Source of the DNA: Phoronis australis
Taxonomy: Eukaryota; Phoronida; Phoronidae
DNA length: 64,000 nucleotides
Assembly: GCA_002633005.1 (NCBI GenBank)
Contig: NMRA01000117.1
Span: forward strand, 567,653 to 631,652
Reading direction: 5' to 3'
Part shown: in pieces, positions 34,264-47,000 of the stretch
Numbering within the stretch: the first letter of the stretch is position 1
How the letters are laid out: each line of letters begins with the position of its first letter
Position numbers and translations under genes: made by a program
Notes under the pieces: generated by a model
The model's input: the letters and a program-made list of their open reading frames with translations, nothing else
Database searches by the model: none
What the model was told of the DNA's origin: nothing

Positions 34264-34364
34264 ACCTTAGGAGAAACACTAGCAACAGAGTTACATATAA
34301 AAATATCATGAATAACAGTCTGTCATATAAGTAGGTCTCAGCAACACCATTGCAGAGTGAACAG

Positions 34365-37300
34365 CTACTTTCTTTTCTTTCTTCGTTTTTCTTCTTTTAA
34401 TTCCTTCTTACTTGGGCCTGAGTTACTAGACACTTTGTTGTAGAGATAATAGACACAGTACAAGACAAACGCAGGCAATGCTAAAAACTGTGCTAATTTT
34501 AAAAGATATCCCTCCACAGTTTTTTTCTTTAAACTCATTAGTTCAGTCTCAAACAGAAGGGTGGCACCACCTGCAACAAAACAGCATGAGTTCACCATTT
34601 GCCACAACAATTAATTATTTTCCCACGCTGCCCCCCAACACATTCATACTGACGTGTACATTTTAACTCAGTAAACGTGTTTATTTTGTGAAAGTAGAGG
34701 GCCTGTAGAACTTACGACTACGTGATTCCAGTAAAAATTACCAAAACAGTAAATGGATAGCAAAACAACAATTTTGTTTTACATAAATGTTCAGAAATCT
34801 AAATTATCATGTTGTTTTCGTTTGACACACTTTTGGATTATTTTTCATAAACACCATAAAAGTCCTATTATTGATAGCCCTCTTCAAAGTAGAATATTTT
34901 AAAAACAATTCCCAACAACATAACGAACAACAGCGCATAAACCATAGTATCTGACTTTTATATGAATCTTATCAGCCATTTCTGAAACACGATGTTCCAA
35001 AGTTAGCAGCCAAATTTGCACGTTTTTCTAGTGTCCAACATAACCTTAAAGTGATACAGGATGTGCACAACTAACACAACAATTATCTTGGGACATTAAA
35101 CAAATAATAAGTTTTGTTTACATTCGGCTGTTATCTATTTTTTTAACTAGTTTTAGTCATGAGATAATGCCACAAGTTTTAACAATTGTCGAAACACTTT
35201 TAGTTATCCATGATTGTACTAACTATTGTGGCTTGAAGCCCATGTATGACACAACTATCACTCTCAAAATTTCCAAATTATTACTTTTTAAAGCCCATAC
35301 TTGGCCTAATGGCCAACACCAATTAAAACAAGCGGGATTTCTTCAAAAAAGCCCACACCATTGTGAACGCTAGTCTCACAAAAATTTTGAATTCCAAAAT
35401 GTATGCATCTTGCCCTATTGGGATGGGAAAATATGAACTCTATGAAGTGAAATAGTCCTTTTGGCTAATGAGCATTCTACTATCATGGTACCAATGTGCA
35501 AAAATGGTGAAGGCTTTCGTTTAAGCAAATCAGCCCTCCCGGTTAATGCCAACCCCTGGCTTCTCAAAAGGACCAGTGCAGTAGAACTCATAGCCAGACA
35601 TTTGTTGCTCGTGAAACTATCTCTTGAAGTTCTGATCACCAAAGGTGCACTTGCTATTATTTTAATTGCATTTATAATTTTAAGTATAGCCTACCAGGTA
35701 TCTGTGGTGGATGGCCCTGTTTACCATAAGCAAGATGGGGCGGAATTTTCAGTTTACGCTTCTCCCTGCAAGACAATTGACAACCTTCAACTTACTTCAG
35801 GTGAGTCATCAATATTCTTCATCACATGCTGCGACTTTCACTCACCTTATATTGAATGCAACATGAAGTCGCTATCATAGGGTAACCACTCACCTTATAC
35901 TGAAGGCAACATGAAGTTGCTATCATAGAGTAAGCACTCGCCCCAAATTTCTGTCCCACATTCCTCTCGCATATGAATTGCACTCACTGAGCAGAATGTA
36001 ACCACGCAATCTATAACTGCTAGCTAAACAGCAATGACTAAGTAACATTTTTAATATTAAACCACACCCTCTTCAGCATCGTGATGAGTATTCTTTAACA
36101 GTAAACAGATTACAAAAAGACATAAGAGGCCTTTTGATGCAACTTGTAACATTGTTCTCCTCTTGAAGTTAAAGAGTTAAGCCCCAGGTTCTACCTTTCA
36201 CACTTACAAAAAGGCACACCATGTGGTGAAACAAACCCATAAGACATGGGTGCAACTATATGTATACCAGTCAATCAACAGGTACGTTTTGGCCCCACAA
36301 TATATATATACAGGCACACGTACACACACACACATAGGGTGTCCAAAAATGTTGACCACCAGGGGAATAATGGTGTTTTTTTGATTCCAGAAATCTCAAA
36401 GTTGCATATTTGTTATGCACAGAAAAATGATGCTGCAGCAGACTCTTTCAACTAAAGAGAAACTATGCATGAATTTTTCAGTCTCCTCAGAGCTTTCTCA
36501 TTAGAAGCCATGACATGGTCCAGAGAACGAGCTCTGGACCTCATTCAACTAAGGCATTACATGCTGCTCGAATGTCACATGGTCCAGAGAATGAGCTCTG
36601 GACCTCGTTCAACTAAGGCATTACATGCTGCTTGGATGGCACATATTGCTACTCACGATCTGACCAATCAAGCGACTGAAACCATAAGACCTCGACAGTG
36701 ACAAAAAATTGGAGGAAAGACAAGGAAGTGGTTGTGTAACAAAGCAAATACAGACTGATCCCTTGGGAATATAGAGTCATGTGAGCTTTGAGCAACATTG
36801 TTCTCCCTTAGTCCTTATATGATATCACAATCAGGATCCGTCCTTCAAATAAAAGACAATGACAACTTTCGACACCATATTGCACATACATATAGCAGAA
36901 GTGACACAGTTGTCTTTAAATAGACGTCAACTCAACAAAAATTTCTTACCACCTACCCTACACACATTCCTTTAATACCTTGTTCCCAGCCTGAAAATAG
37001 AAATATAAAGTATGTACATTATACATTATATATACCCTGTTCCCAGCCTGAAAATAGAAATATAAAGTATGTACATTATACATTATATATACCCTGTTCC
37101 CAGCCTGAAAATAGAAATATAAAGTATGTACATTATACATTATATATACCCTGTTCCCAGCCTGAAAATAGTGATATAAAGTATGTACATTATACATTAT
37201 ATATACCCTGTTCCCAGCCTGAAAATAGTGATATAAAGTATGTACATTATACATTATATGTACCCTGTTCCCAGCCTGAAAATAGAAATATACATTCATA

Positions 37301-40300
37301 TCAACAATAATGAAAACAGCAAATGTTTAACAACTCTTTAATTTGTTCAAAAATGTCATGCCAGAGCCAGAGCATAGGACGAAGTACAAATTAGTAACTT
37401 ATGGCATCAATGAGACCAAACAATGTTACTGACAGCCACTTTCCCTACATACCAAGAATCACACGGCCTTGGCCTAGTTCAAACTCTAGAGGCTCCCGGC
37501 CCTGAGTTCTTGATGAGTCAAATAGCTTGCCATCTTCAAAGGTTCCCTGAAATGGTGTATTAGATTTACAAAACCATATGCAAGACAATTCAAGCTACTT
37601 GGAACAGTAGTATCAAGCACCATTCCAAGAAGTTGTGAGCATTACCTTAATGGTGTCTAACATTCTTAAAAGCTACCTGAACCTACAGGTGATAAGATCA
37701 TGATACATATAAACAGGGCTCCTGATTGCCTGGGGCAATTAATTTCCAAGATGGGAAAGTATGACCTAGGAAACAGCTGCCTGACCTGGCAAGTGAAAAT
37801 AATCATGTAAAAATTTTAAAATCCTTCGTCCTTTAATTATGATTTGCTCTAAGTCAATGTCTCTCACTCAATCTCACCCCTAAAAATAGATAATTTGTAT
37901 TGGCTAACTGAAGCAGGCCCATGTCAGGGAAACTCATAGCACTAAATATACAAAAATAATATTCAGTTATGAAATATATCTAGCAAATAAAGTTGTTTCT
38001 GAAAACAAATTTAACAAGTTCTATACATATTTTCGCAACTGAATATCTGGATTGTGAATCATGTATCTCAGGCACCTGTGGAGTGAATAGACTATGAAAT
38101 ATCGACTATGATGTTGCACGATGGCAAAACAGCAAAAAGTACCCACTCGACCAAGGGGCTTCCCCACTAACAGGTGCCGCAGCACACAGTAACAAGTCAT
38201 GTGGTACTTTGCCGAACACTAGGCTGTGATTCCGGGGGTGTAATTTGGCCACTCTTTGATCAAATAATAATGACAAATATGATAACAAAATGGCAAAAGT
38301 TTCAGACTTTACTTTTGCTAAATGATCTTATAGTGCGATCATTGTAACAGTTTGTGGATATCAGAAATTATCATTATTCTATCTAAATTAGAATATGTCT
38401 AATCAGTACGAGAAGAGTCACCTAGGTCGAGTGAAAATCTTTTGTCAAAACATACATGACTTTCTTGTTTAATAAAAAATGATCTTTAAAAAGTCGAGTG
38501 ACTATGAGAAATCAAAAAACGCTTATACAGCAAAGGAAATCAGGCTATCTATGAGACGTAAAAATGGAGGGATTCATTGTTTGTAAACACTGCCCACTTT
38601 TCAAATCACACAGTTGCTTTGCAAAGATACCCTGGTGGCACACAATCGATAACAAACAGTTTTGCCTAGGTTATTGATTTTTGTTTAATAATGAATTTCC
38701 TTGTTACTGAACTTTTCATTAAAGTTGTTTTAAAGTGACAGACATTTTATCTTAATGCAGCACAGTTTCATTCCTTTTGCTTTATAATTTAACATCAATA
38801 AAATTTCAAATTCCAGATTATGTGAATTTAGTGTTCGGAAAAGAAATTTTGAGTGGACTTGCCCTCATTTGCAAGTGGAAAAAAAAATTGTTTTGAGCCC
38901 TGATACATAAACCTGAAACTCTAAATAAGACCTGTAGAAATATTCCATACTCATAGTGTAATGTACAGACACTACATTTCCCGAGTCTGTTCGGACAAGA
39001 AAATTTTGAGTGGACTAATTTTTTCCACACTTGCAAGTGGAAGAAAAAATTAGTTTTGAGCCCTGATACATAAATCTGAAATTCTAAATAAGACCTGTAG
39101 AGATGTTGCATACTCACAGTGTAATGTACAGACACCACATCTCCAGAGTCTGCTGTCTCATAACAATCATCTGGCTTAACCTGAGAATAAAAAAAAACAA
39201 TGACTGAAACAAAATGACATTAGAAAAGGCATGCCTTATTGAATCAATACACCGGCATGCAGTGCAAGTACTCAATGACACTTGGCTGTCTTGTCAAACT
39301 CCAGGGGTATGTGAATAGGCACTGATGTCCTGGCAATCCTTTCCATTGCATCCAGCAGTAATTTAAGGAGCTTTTATTAGTACATCTAAAAAGTTTCAAA
39401 TTTCTCCAATTGATCGTTTGAATATGGCGTGCAGTGAAGTTAGTGATGAATGGTCAAAGTGGAGGAAAGAAATTTTAACCTTCAATGCATATGCCTGCAT
39501 GGTTTTACTTGGCTATTGAAAAACAGTTTCAGCTTCTTAAATTCCTTAACAAAAGATGAAGGTCTGAGAGTGATGATATTGTACAGTACAGTGACGGATC
39601 TAGGATACCATAAGGGGGGGCCCAACATGTTGTCTCGGGGAATCGGGCAAAGCACGATTGTATGTGCAGCGCAGGCCCAAAGTTGCGGGAGCCGGGTATG
39701 TGGACATTCTGTTTGGAAAATCTACCGATGGAATAAAAAACGGCAACGCCGCGATCTGGGGCACCCCCTTCTCTGCGTCCTAGTTGCTTACTCAATATTT
39801 CCTCACGCTTCACGCTGTTGCTGTTCCATTTTTGTTTACCCCCTAAATCCGCCTATGCATTAAAAAAACTAATTATGTATGCATTTTTATCAAAAAAGTG
39901 TACACTCAGGATTTAATGAAGTTTGACATAAATATCATTAGCATCAGTCACGTTATAGCCACTTAGCAGCACAAAATTTGACAACCGGCAAAAGTCACAA
40001 AAACTGCTGGTGTGTTAACAATGAGTGAGTAGGCCTAATACATTAATATATTTTTTTTAATGGCTGCCGTATTTGTAGTGGATGTCTACAGAAAAAGGAA
40101 GGGCTAAATACTTCACTAATATTTGTTAAGTTTCATTTTTCATCAATCTGCGTGTTAATATAGATATGAACCTCTGAATATTTCCAAAAATGGCAAAATT
40201 TAACACCAGCTGAATTTCCACCATGTTGCTTTGGCTTTGCCCTTGCTATTTACCAGGTAGATCCGAAGGGAAGGCCAGGTCCTTTCTAAAGCAGTAAAGC

Positions 40301-40723
40301 CTAAAGCCCTAAAGCCAAAGGTCTAAATGTGGTCTACCGGTTCCAATGTTTCATAGTTACGCAGAGTGTAGTGAGCTTGGAAGTCGTCGTAGGACTTTGC
40401 CGGAAAGCAATACTGTCTCACTTCTCAATGTGGTAGTAGCAGTAGTAGCATAGTACGTCTAGTGTAGTGAGTAGAAGTAAGCTTACGACCACCGACACTG
40501 TGCCAGGCCGAGAACAAGGTGCGTGCGAAGTGCCAGGCCGGTCACACGTCCTTGCTCTCGCGGTACGGGGATTGGCACTTCGCCTAAGGGGTAACGATTC
40601 ATTGTGCAAGTCTAAAACGAAACTGTATTTACTCACAACAACATCGACTTCCAGCTCTTTCTTTTTTGCACTCAAAGCAAATGAAACAAAACAGAGAAGT
40701 ACGATAGCCCTCATGTCGGCCAA
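34365..40723 (-). CDS. FKBP11: FKBP11-like peptidyl-prolyl isomerase of the ER membrane, 6 exons, 184 aa
   Basis: Exons in transcript order: 40637-40723, 39118-39180, 37453-37546, 36957-36990, 35695-35765, 34365-34570; all GT-AG with agreeing phases. A signal peptide (1-19) is followed by one FKBP domain (about 30-128). Expected active-site positions are present: HYT and FDSS in exons 2-3, VIL at the exon 3 end, Trp83, Tyr106 and Phe123. A C-terminal membrane helix (about 139-160) and a basic tail ending KKELKEEKRRKKRK follow; helix plus lysine-rich tail is the hallmark of FKBP11. It should help proline isomerisation of secreted proteins. Length is close to human FKBP11 (201). Exon 4 has only 34 bases, and its acceptor lies at the edge of a six-copy repeat that copies the acceptor. 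Exon 2 has a partial duplicate with a broken donor at 38940-38985. Confidence 0.9.
36515..36645 (+). repeat. Tandem duplication, 63-bp unit, 2 copies
   Basis: Unit catggtccagagaacgagct followed by ctggacctcattcaactaag, present twice, in the intron between FKBP exons 4 and 5. A similar pair, of about 50 bp, lies at 35838-35935 (cactcaccttata). Confidence 0.85.
36957..36990 (-). CDS. FKBP11: FKBP11-like exon 4, 34-base microexon beside a repeat array
   Basis: Encodes GWEQGIKGMCV between split glycine codons. Acceptor ctattttcag and donor gtaggt are good. The acceptor and first bases of the exon are repeated at about 60-base steps upstream (see 36975-37295). Confidence 0.9.
36975..37295 (-). 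repeat. 60-bp minisatellite, about 6 copies, each carrying the exon 4 splice acceptor
   Basis: The minus-strand unit contains ctattttcaggctgggaaca followed by gggtatatataatgtataat. The copy nearest 36990 is the real exon start; the others are decoys upstream. Reading from a decoy in the correct phase meets TAA after about ten codons. Confidence 0.95.
38833..39150 (-). repeat. Tandem duplication covering the 3' half and donor of FKBP exon 2
   Basis: Two copies of about 158 bp (38833-38990 and 38991-39149) share tgagccctgatacataaa and taaataagacctgtaga. The upper copy holds the true exon 2 end with donor gtgagt. The lower copy has the matching exon tail, but its donor reads atgagt. Confidence 0.88.
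39589..39859 (+). mobile_element. Non-autonomous DNA transposon of the acggatctagg-ended type
   Basis: Starts cagtgacggatctaggatac and ends ccctaaatccgcctatg, an inverted match. G-rich (ggggggg) and C-rich (ccccc) tracts flank the ends inside. A similar right end (cctagatccaccagtg) is at 45365-45385, and a relative with paired G and C tracts lies at 63710-63760. No coding capacity. Confidence 0.6.
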
Positions 40724-41072
40724 GCATCGACCATCCGGATGTTAAAAAAGCCCACCACAGATGGCAGCAGCGTACAACAAACACGAACACCAAAGTTCAG
40801 TAACGGGACCTCCCTAAAAATGCGATATTACGTGAGATAATGTAGTGTATTTTAAATGAAAACACGTGATTTTGGCTAGATTTTGGGGAGGTTTTAGCCT
40901 TACTGAACTCTGCCCAGCTTCGTCTCCAAGCCTCAATCTAGCGCTAGTCTCCTCCACAGATCCTCTGTATTGGAACGTACAACGTACAAAAAGTCATGTG
41001 ACATGCTGCAAAGTTCAAGGTCATTGATGTTTGAGTCTGGTGCCGACTGACGACGGCTATAATTCTACCAAT
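40724..41072. promoter_or_regulatory. Shared divergent promoter region between FKBP11-like and MAO-like genes
   Basis: Only 349 bases separate the two start codons, so both promoters and 5' UTRs must lie here unless unseen upstream exons exist. A CACGTG E-box is at 40863-40868. No convincing TATA box was seen. Confidence 0.6.
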
Positions 41073-44000
41073 ATGACTACGAATACAGTGGAAGACGATC
41101 ATAACACAGACGTAGTAGTTGTTGGGGCTGGTATCTCAGGGTTGTGTGCTGCATATCAACTGCTTTCAAAAGATCCTAGCATCAGCGTTGTTGTACTTGA
41201 AGCCAAGGGTACATTTCTTCTTCACATTGTTCGACTTGGGCACTGCCAGTGTTGTTGCAGCCCAAACTGTACTGTAGACAGTGACCACCGTTTCAAGCTA
41301 GCCAGTAGAGACGGTGCATACGCCAGAAGCTTTTTGGTGAATTATGTATCGCACTGATTAAAAGATCAAAGTCATGTTATTATTATTATTAAGTACCTTT
41401 TGCGTGAAGAGGGACACCTTAGGAGGCCGTCAATGTCTTTAATTCCTTCTTACTCAAACAAATACTCTCGTTATCAAACTTTTTCTTCCTGCAGTCCTTC
41501 GTTCAGTTCTCAAAATTGGAAACTGGCCATTTCTACACAGCGCACGCCAGGGAATATGACGTCATACCACCTGCTGCATGCAGTGTTAAAAATGGCCAGT
41601 TTCCAATTTTGGGAACTGAATGAAGGACTGGTCGAAGAAAAAGTTTGATGACAAGAGTTTTTGTTGAAGTTGTGTTGTGAAGCATGACTTCCAGTTGTGA
41701 CGACGCATTCAGTCAGATAAAGCCTCTAAGTCGCTTGCCAAGCGGCAATTGCCCGTTGGCCAAATGGTTTATGCTTGACTGTCGCTCATGCAACTGGGGT
41801 TCAAGTCTCAGCGGAGACACTGAAATTTTCTACAGTTGGAAGGAACTAAAGATATTGACAGTCTCTTTATCCTCTATGCGCAAAAGGTACTTAACGGGGT
41901 ATAACAATGTAATTGATTTTTTAATCATTGTAGCCATAATTCATCGAAAACTTCCGGCGTATGAAGCGCCTGTAGAAGCTTCACCATCTGTATCAACTAG
42001 AGATGGTGGTCACTGTCTACCCAAACTGATGTCTGCATCAAACTGACTTGGTGCACTTCACTTTGGCATGGGTTGGTAAGCCAAACTGATGCCTGCGCCA
42101 AACAGAAGCCACCATATATTCCCAAATTGCTGCCACCGGTTTATGGATTTTTTAACAGTTATTAGAACAGAAATTGACAGTGAGTACTCATGTATGTGCA
42201 AGTCACAAGGAGTAATCACATTGGAGAAGTGTCCTGAGAAACTATTATTCTGCACTCGTAATTTTCGTCAATTTCGGTTCTGATAACCATTAAAAAATAT
42301 AAACCACTGGCAGTAATTGGGGAACTTACGGTAGCTTCATTTTGGCTCAGGGATCAGTTTGAGTTGCAACAAGGTCACCGTCTTTACTTTGCTTTAGAGC
42401 CGGTGATGCTCCCATGCCTTCATCTTGAAGCTTTTCGACAAAGTATGCCTCACACTGATTAAACCCTCAAAGTCACATTGTTATAAGTACCTTTTGCACA
42501 TAAAGAGACACCTTAGGAGGCTGTTGATGTCTTTAATTCCTTCCAATTCGAACAAATACTCTCGCAATCGAACTTTTTTCAAGCATTCCTTCGTTCAGTT
42601 GTCCAAAAAGGCAACTGGCCATTTTTAAACTGCTCGCGCCAGGGGTATGACATCATGTGCTGTCAGCATGGTGTTTTGTTGCATTGCAGCAGACCTTTGG
42701 GGCATTCTTGATGAAGATGTCCTACTTTGTCATTTTTGAATATTAGCACTTGTGTGTGTAATCATTATGGCAATAGGTGGCGCTCACTGAGTAGACTCAT
42801 TCTGTTACTACTTCAGAGATGTGCCCTGGTTGGTTCAGTTTATATTGTTGACCACAAATGGAACATGAGTATAACTGAGTGTAGTTGGTCCACCGTCTGT
42901 GTCCTTCAAGGATTTTGAAAATAATAATGGTTTGGGTATACAAGCAATTGTCAAAATTATTTAATAAATTTGATCCTTGGTAATAAATGCAACCAATTAT
43001 CTGAGCGCCATCTTAACAGGCATCTGAACTTTACGTTTTTCATATTTACGTCAACAGATTTACGCCTACTCATGCTGTTGGTCGTGGGGTGGGGTGGCAT
43101 TCTACATGTAATGCATGAAAATTTGTTTTTACAGCCAGAGTTGGTGGCCGAACACTTTCACAAAACCTGAAGGCAGCTAATGGATCCAGAGATGCATGGG
43201 ATTTGGGCGCACAGTGGGTTGGAACGTAAGAACACAGTTCATTCTTGGCCGTGCCAAAACCGTACAGATCACCTATAATAGTTTGAATCCATGCATGATT
43301 TGTTGGGTCAAAATACCAAACTTGGCTCAACTCGAACCATTTGGTTTGTTTTCATAGCACAGTGTGTGGTTATGCTTATGAAGTCACAGAATCGGCACCT
43401 TAGAATAATATTTACTGCATCCCAGTTTTGGGTTTACTCTCATAAAATGAATATAGTGTTGAAAACATTATTAACCACTAACATAATATATTTTATTTAA
43501 AAACTCATTGTGCGGGAGGCAACAACAACTTGTTGTTTACCCTTTAGTTTATTCCATATTGATGACATCTTTTGGCCAGTTTCGTTGTTTAACATTTGTA
43601 AGTAACTTCAATGCGTACAGCAGTGTATATCATTCAAATTAGAAGCAGTAACTGAGTGCTGGAAAGCTAAGAGCCTAGTCATATGTTAAGTTTTAAAAGC
43701 ATGCTTTCAGTAACGTTAAGGCTAAGCTTGTAGCGCAGCTACCATCAAACAACGTTTTGGAATTTTATGGGGATTCGCAACAGTGTTAGAAGTGTTTAAA
43801 AAATTAAAAAGAGCAAATTCCACAAGTACGGAATTGGTGAGATTTTTGCGTAAGTGTACCCATTGTATGGGATTTTACCATGTACAGCTGTATTTATTGA
43901 TTATTACTTTTACTTGATTTCTAGTTGTCAGCCTCACATCATTCAACTCTTAGGGGAGCTTGGTCTTGAAACATACAAGCAATATGTCACCGGCACAAAG

Positions 44001-47000
44001 TTCATGAGGTTTGGATCCAACAAGATCTCCAAGTTTCAAAGTGTGATTCCTCGATTGTCTCCCCTGGCTTTGCTGGACCTTCAACTTTGTTGGAGCAGGG
44101 TTTGTTTGTTTGTTTTTATTAAGAATATGATCTTAGTGATGTAACGTGCCTAGTATATCAACACCAGTTAGCGTATATGTACTAGAGTTTTCCGTTGACA
44201 ATCCTGGGCTGTGCATTTGGAAAATGACATTTTCCGGACCAACAGTTAAATCCAAATATATGCCCAGGGGTAATGGCGGAGATGAATATATGCTTGGGTG
44301 TAATATGTGTTAGCTATCACTCATTAAATGGACAATTCCTGGGACTTTCCGCTCAATAAAATAACAGAACAGGAACCTTTCTTTAATAACAGAATCGTTT
44401 ACTTTTGAAAATCTTAACTCCTACATCAACAGGTAGCACGCTAACTTTAAAGCTTACTGCTGTTGAAAAATTTGTAATTCATCTCAACTGGTCATGCCAT
44501 ATACTTGCCTATGGATACTGAGGTTGTTGTTCTGGAGAATCGTGTGGCTTTGACATTTACAGTTGGAACACATGAGAAAGCAGGTTCCTGTAGACAACCC
44601 GTATAGCTGTGAACATGCTGCCAAGTGGGATTCCATGTCTGTGGGGACGTTTCTACAGAAAACAGTCTGGACAACAGGTATGCGTGTGTGTGTGTTTGTT
44701 TGTTTGTGTATGTGTACGTGCGCGTGTGCATGTGTGATTGGAGCCCAAGAGTACTTGACTCTATTTTTGTTGACCCATTTAGAGAGTGGCCTTGAAAAAA
44801 GGGACTCGTCTGTAGGAAGTTCCTGTGGCAAAGTCACCTTTTGTAGAGATTTACTCCAGAACCATCCACTTTTGTTAGGGTTTCTTCCATAAACCTAACA
44901 TTTCATAGGAACCAGATTCTTTTAACCTTTTAACCTTTTAACCCTGAAGCAGTCCAACAAGATTGCCAAGTTTTTGAAAATGTGATACAGTATCTTTTTT
45001 ACAACCAATGTTTGAAACTTTTTTTACATAATGTTAAAAATCTTCTGTAGATTTTTGTACTGAGTTGTGAGAGAAGCTCATTTGTAGAGTTTCCAACCAC
45101 CAAGGTGACTCCCTTCAGAGGAAATTATGTTGGAAATGGCATCCTTTCCTAGGAAAATAAATTCCCATTTGAGAGCCTGATTCTCAAGCAATGCGGTCAT
45201 CTGAGAAATGCGTTTTTTTGTTTATGTTGGAATTTAATACCTACTGCATCCTGGCACCTCCCCCCTACAGTAACTACCAATTAAAAAAATATTGGCATGC
45301 CATTTTTAGGGGCTGATGTGGACTCTTTTCCCTTAAAAATTGTGGTTGCCCCTCTTGCAACATCCTAGATCCACCAGTGTGGGTTTCACTTAACATCTGT
45401 TCCTAGGAACTTATAATTTTTTGTTAAATGCTATGGACATTTACCTGGATGGATATGGATGCAGACACAAAGGTTAAATACTTACACAGAACATAAACTG
45501 TGTGGCTAATGTTCCAGCATGTCAGGAGGCAATCAGTGCTGCATTTGGTACAGTGTTTGGTGTGGAAACCAGTCAACTATCCCTGCTGTTCTGTCTAATG
45601 TACATGAACGCGGCAGGAGGCATGGAACCACTATTGGAGGCTATGGAGAACTGCGGACAGGAGTCTAGAATTAAGGTGAGTTTGGGATCTCTGAGGCAAT
45701 GGAGAACTGCAGGGAAGAGTATAGGGTTAAGGCAGTTTGGAATCTTGAAAGCAATGCCAATGGAGAACTGCATACAAGAAATAGCATAGTGGTCAATGGA
45801 TACTGTGGGGAGTTTTTGGCTCCTATTGGCATTTATGGAGAACTGATTACAGGAAATTTGTATGAGCTTGCAGTAGATTGAACTAGCAAAAATGGAACAT
45901 TAAGAGTTCTTATGTTCACATAAATGCATTAAATAAGAAGAATTATTTCCCCTTGATTCATTAGAAACTCAGCCCATTTAAATGCATTAAATAAGAAGAC
46001 TTCTTTCACCTTGATTCATTAGAAACTCAGCCCATTTAAATGCATTAAATAAGAGGAATTCTTTCACCTTGATTCATTAGAAACTCGGCCCATTTAAATG
46101 CATTAAATAAGAAGAATTCTTTCACCTTGATTCATTAGAAACTCAGCCCATTTCACAGGACCGTCTTCAATGGATTTGTACAATTTCTGCTGTCATCAAG
46201 AGGCCTGTTTATCAAGGAATCTAATCTAAGGTCCTATTGTAGAGAGAAATTCAATTACCGCTTTAGTGATGGGTTCATGGCAAGATAACGTTGGCTAAAT
46301 TAAATTAGTATATTGTAGACTTGAAAAGGTGATTTTTTGACCTGTTTGGCTTAAGTTAAGTTAGGATACACAAAGAAGTGTGATAAAATTAGCCAAATTG
46401 GTTCTCTGGTACACATTTATGATTGTTTTTAGTAAGTCTTTAAACCATGGAAGATAATTGGCCAGCGAGGCTTTTGTAATGTGATACTTTCTTGCATTCA
46501 ATGTAAAGTATCTGTTATGGTAATTTTATGTTGGTAGGATGCTAGAGACGTCAATTTTTTGAAGTAGTTAGGTTATTTAATGGTTGTGGCTGTTTTGGAA
46601 CATCTGAGTGTTTGACACTGAAGTACTGGCAATGAAGTATTTAAAAACGTTTTTCCTTGCAGTGTTATTTATGCCAAGCAAATTGTAGATTTAACTGCAG
46701 AGATTGCGTCAAGTGCAACCAACCAATCAATCAATCATTCAATCGATCAATAATCATCTATTTTAGTGACCTGTAGCAATTGCTACCCAACCACAACTTG
46801 GGCCTATAAGTCACCATTTCCAAAGAGAACGTACAAAAAAATAGGCAACGCATACATGTATACAATGACAAAAAGAAAATCCGACCAACCTTCTCATTCA
46901 TTATTAATTAAGTAGTAAAAAACAACATTTTTGCCAGAGAAATGCATTATAAATAAAACACTATGTGGTCTTAATCATCAAGAAAACAAAGTGGTTCTGA

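Noticed and set aside
35725-35765. Shorter form of FKBP exon 5 ending at cttatg|gtaaac
   Set aside because: It keeps the frame but removes the loop after AYG. Extending to the donor at 35694 restores the expected KQGHPPQIP loop and a normal FKBP domain.
41031-41072. Start of the MAO-like protein at 41031
   Set aside because: That position is TTG after an in-frame TGA; the first ATG is 41073.
44484-44837. 117-codon minus-strand frame
   Set aside because: It is the reverse of MAO-like exon 4 and the adjoining GT repeat (His-Thr-rich shadow).
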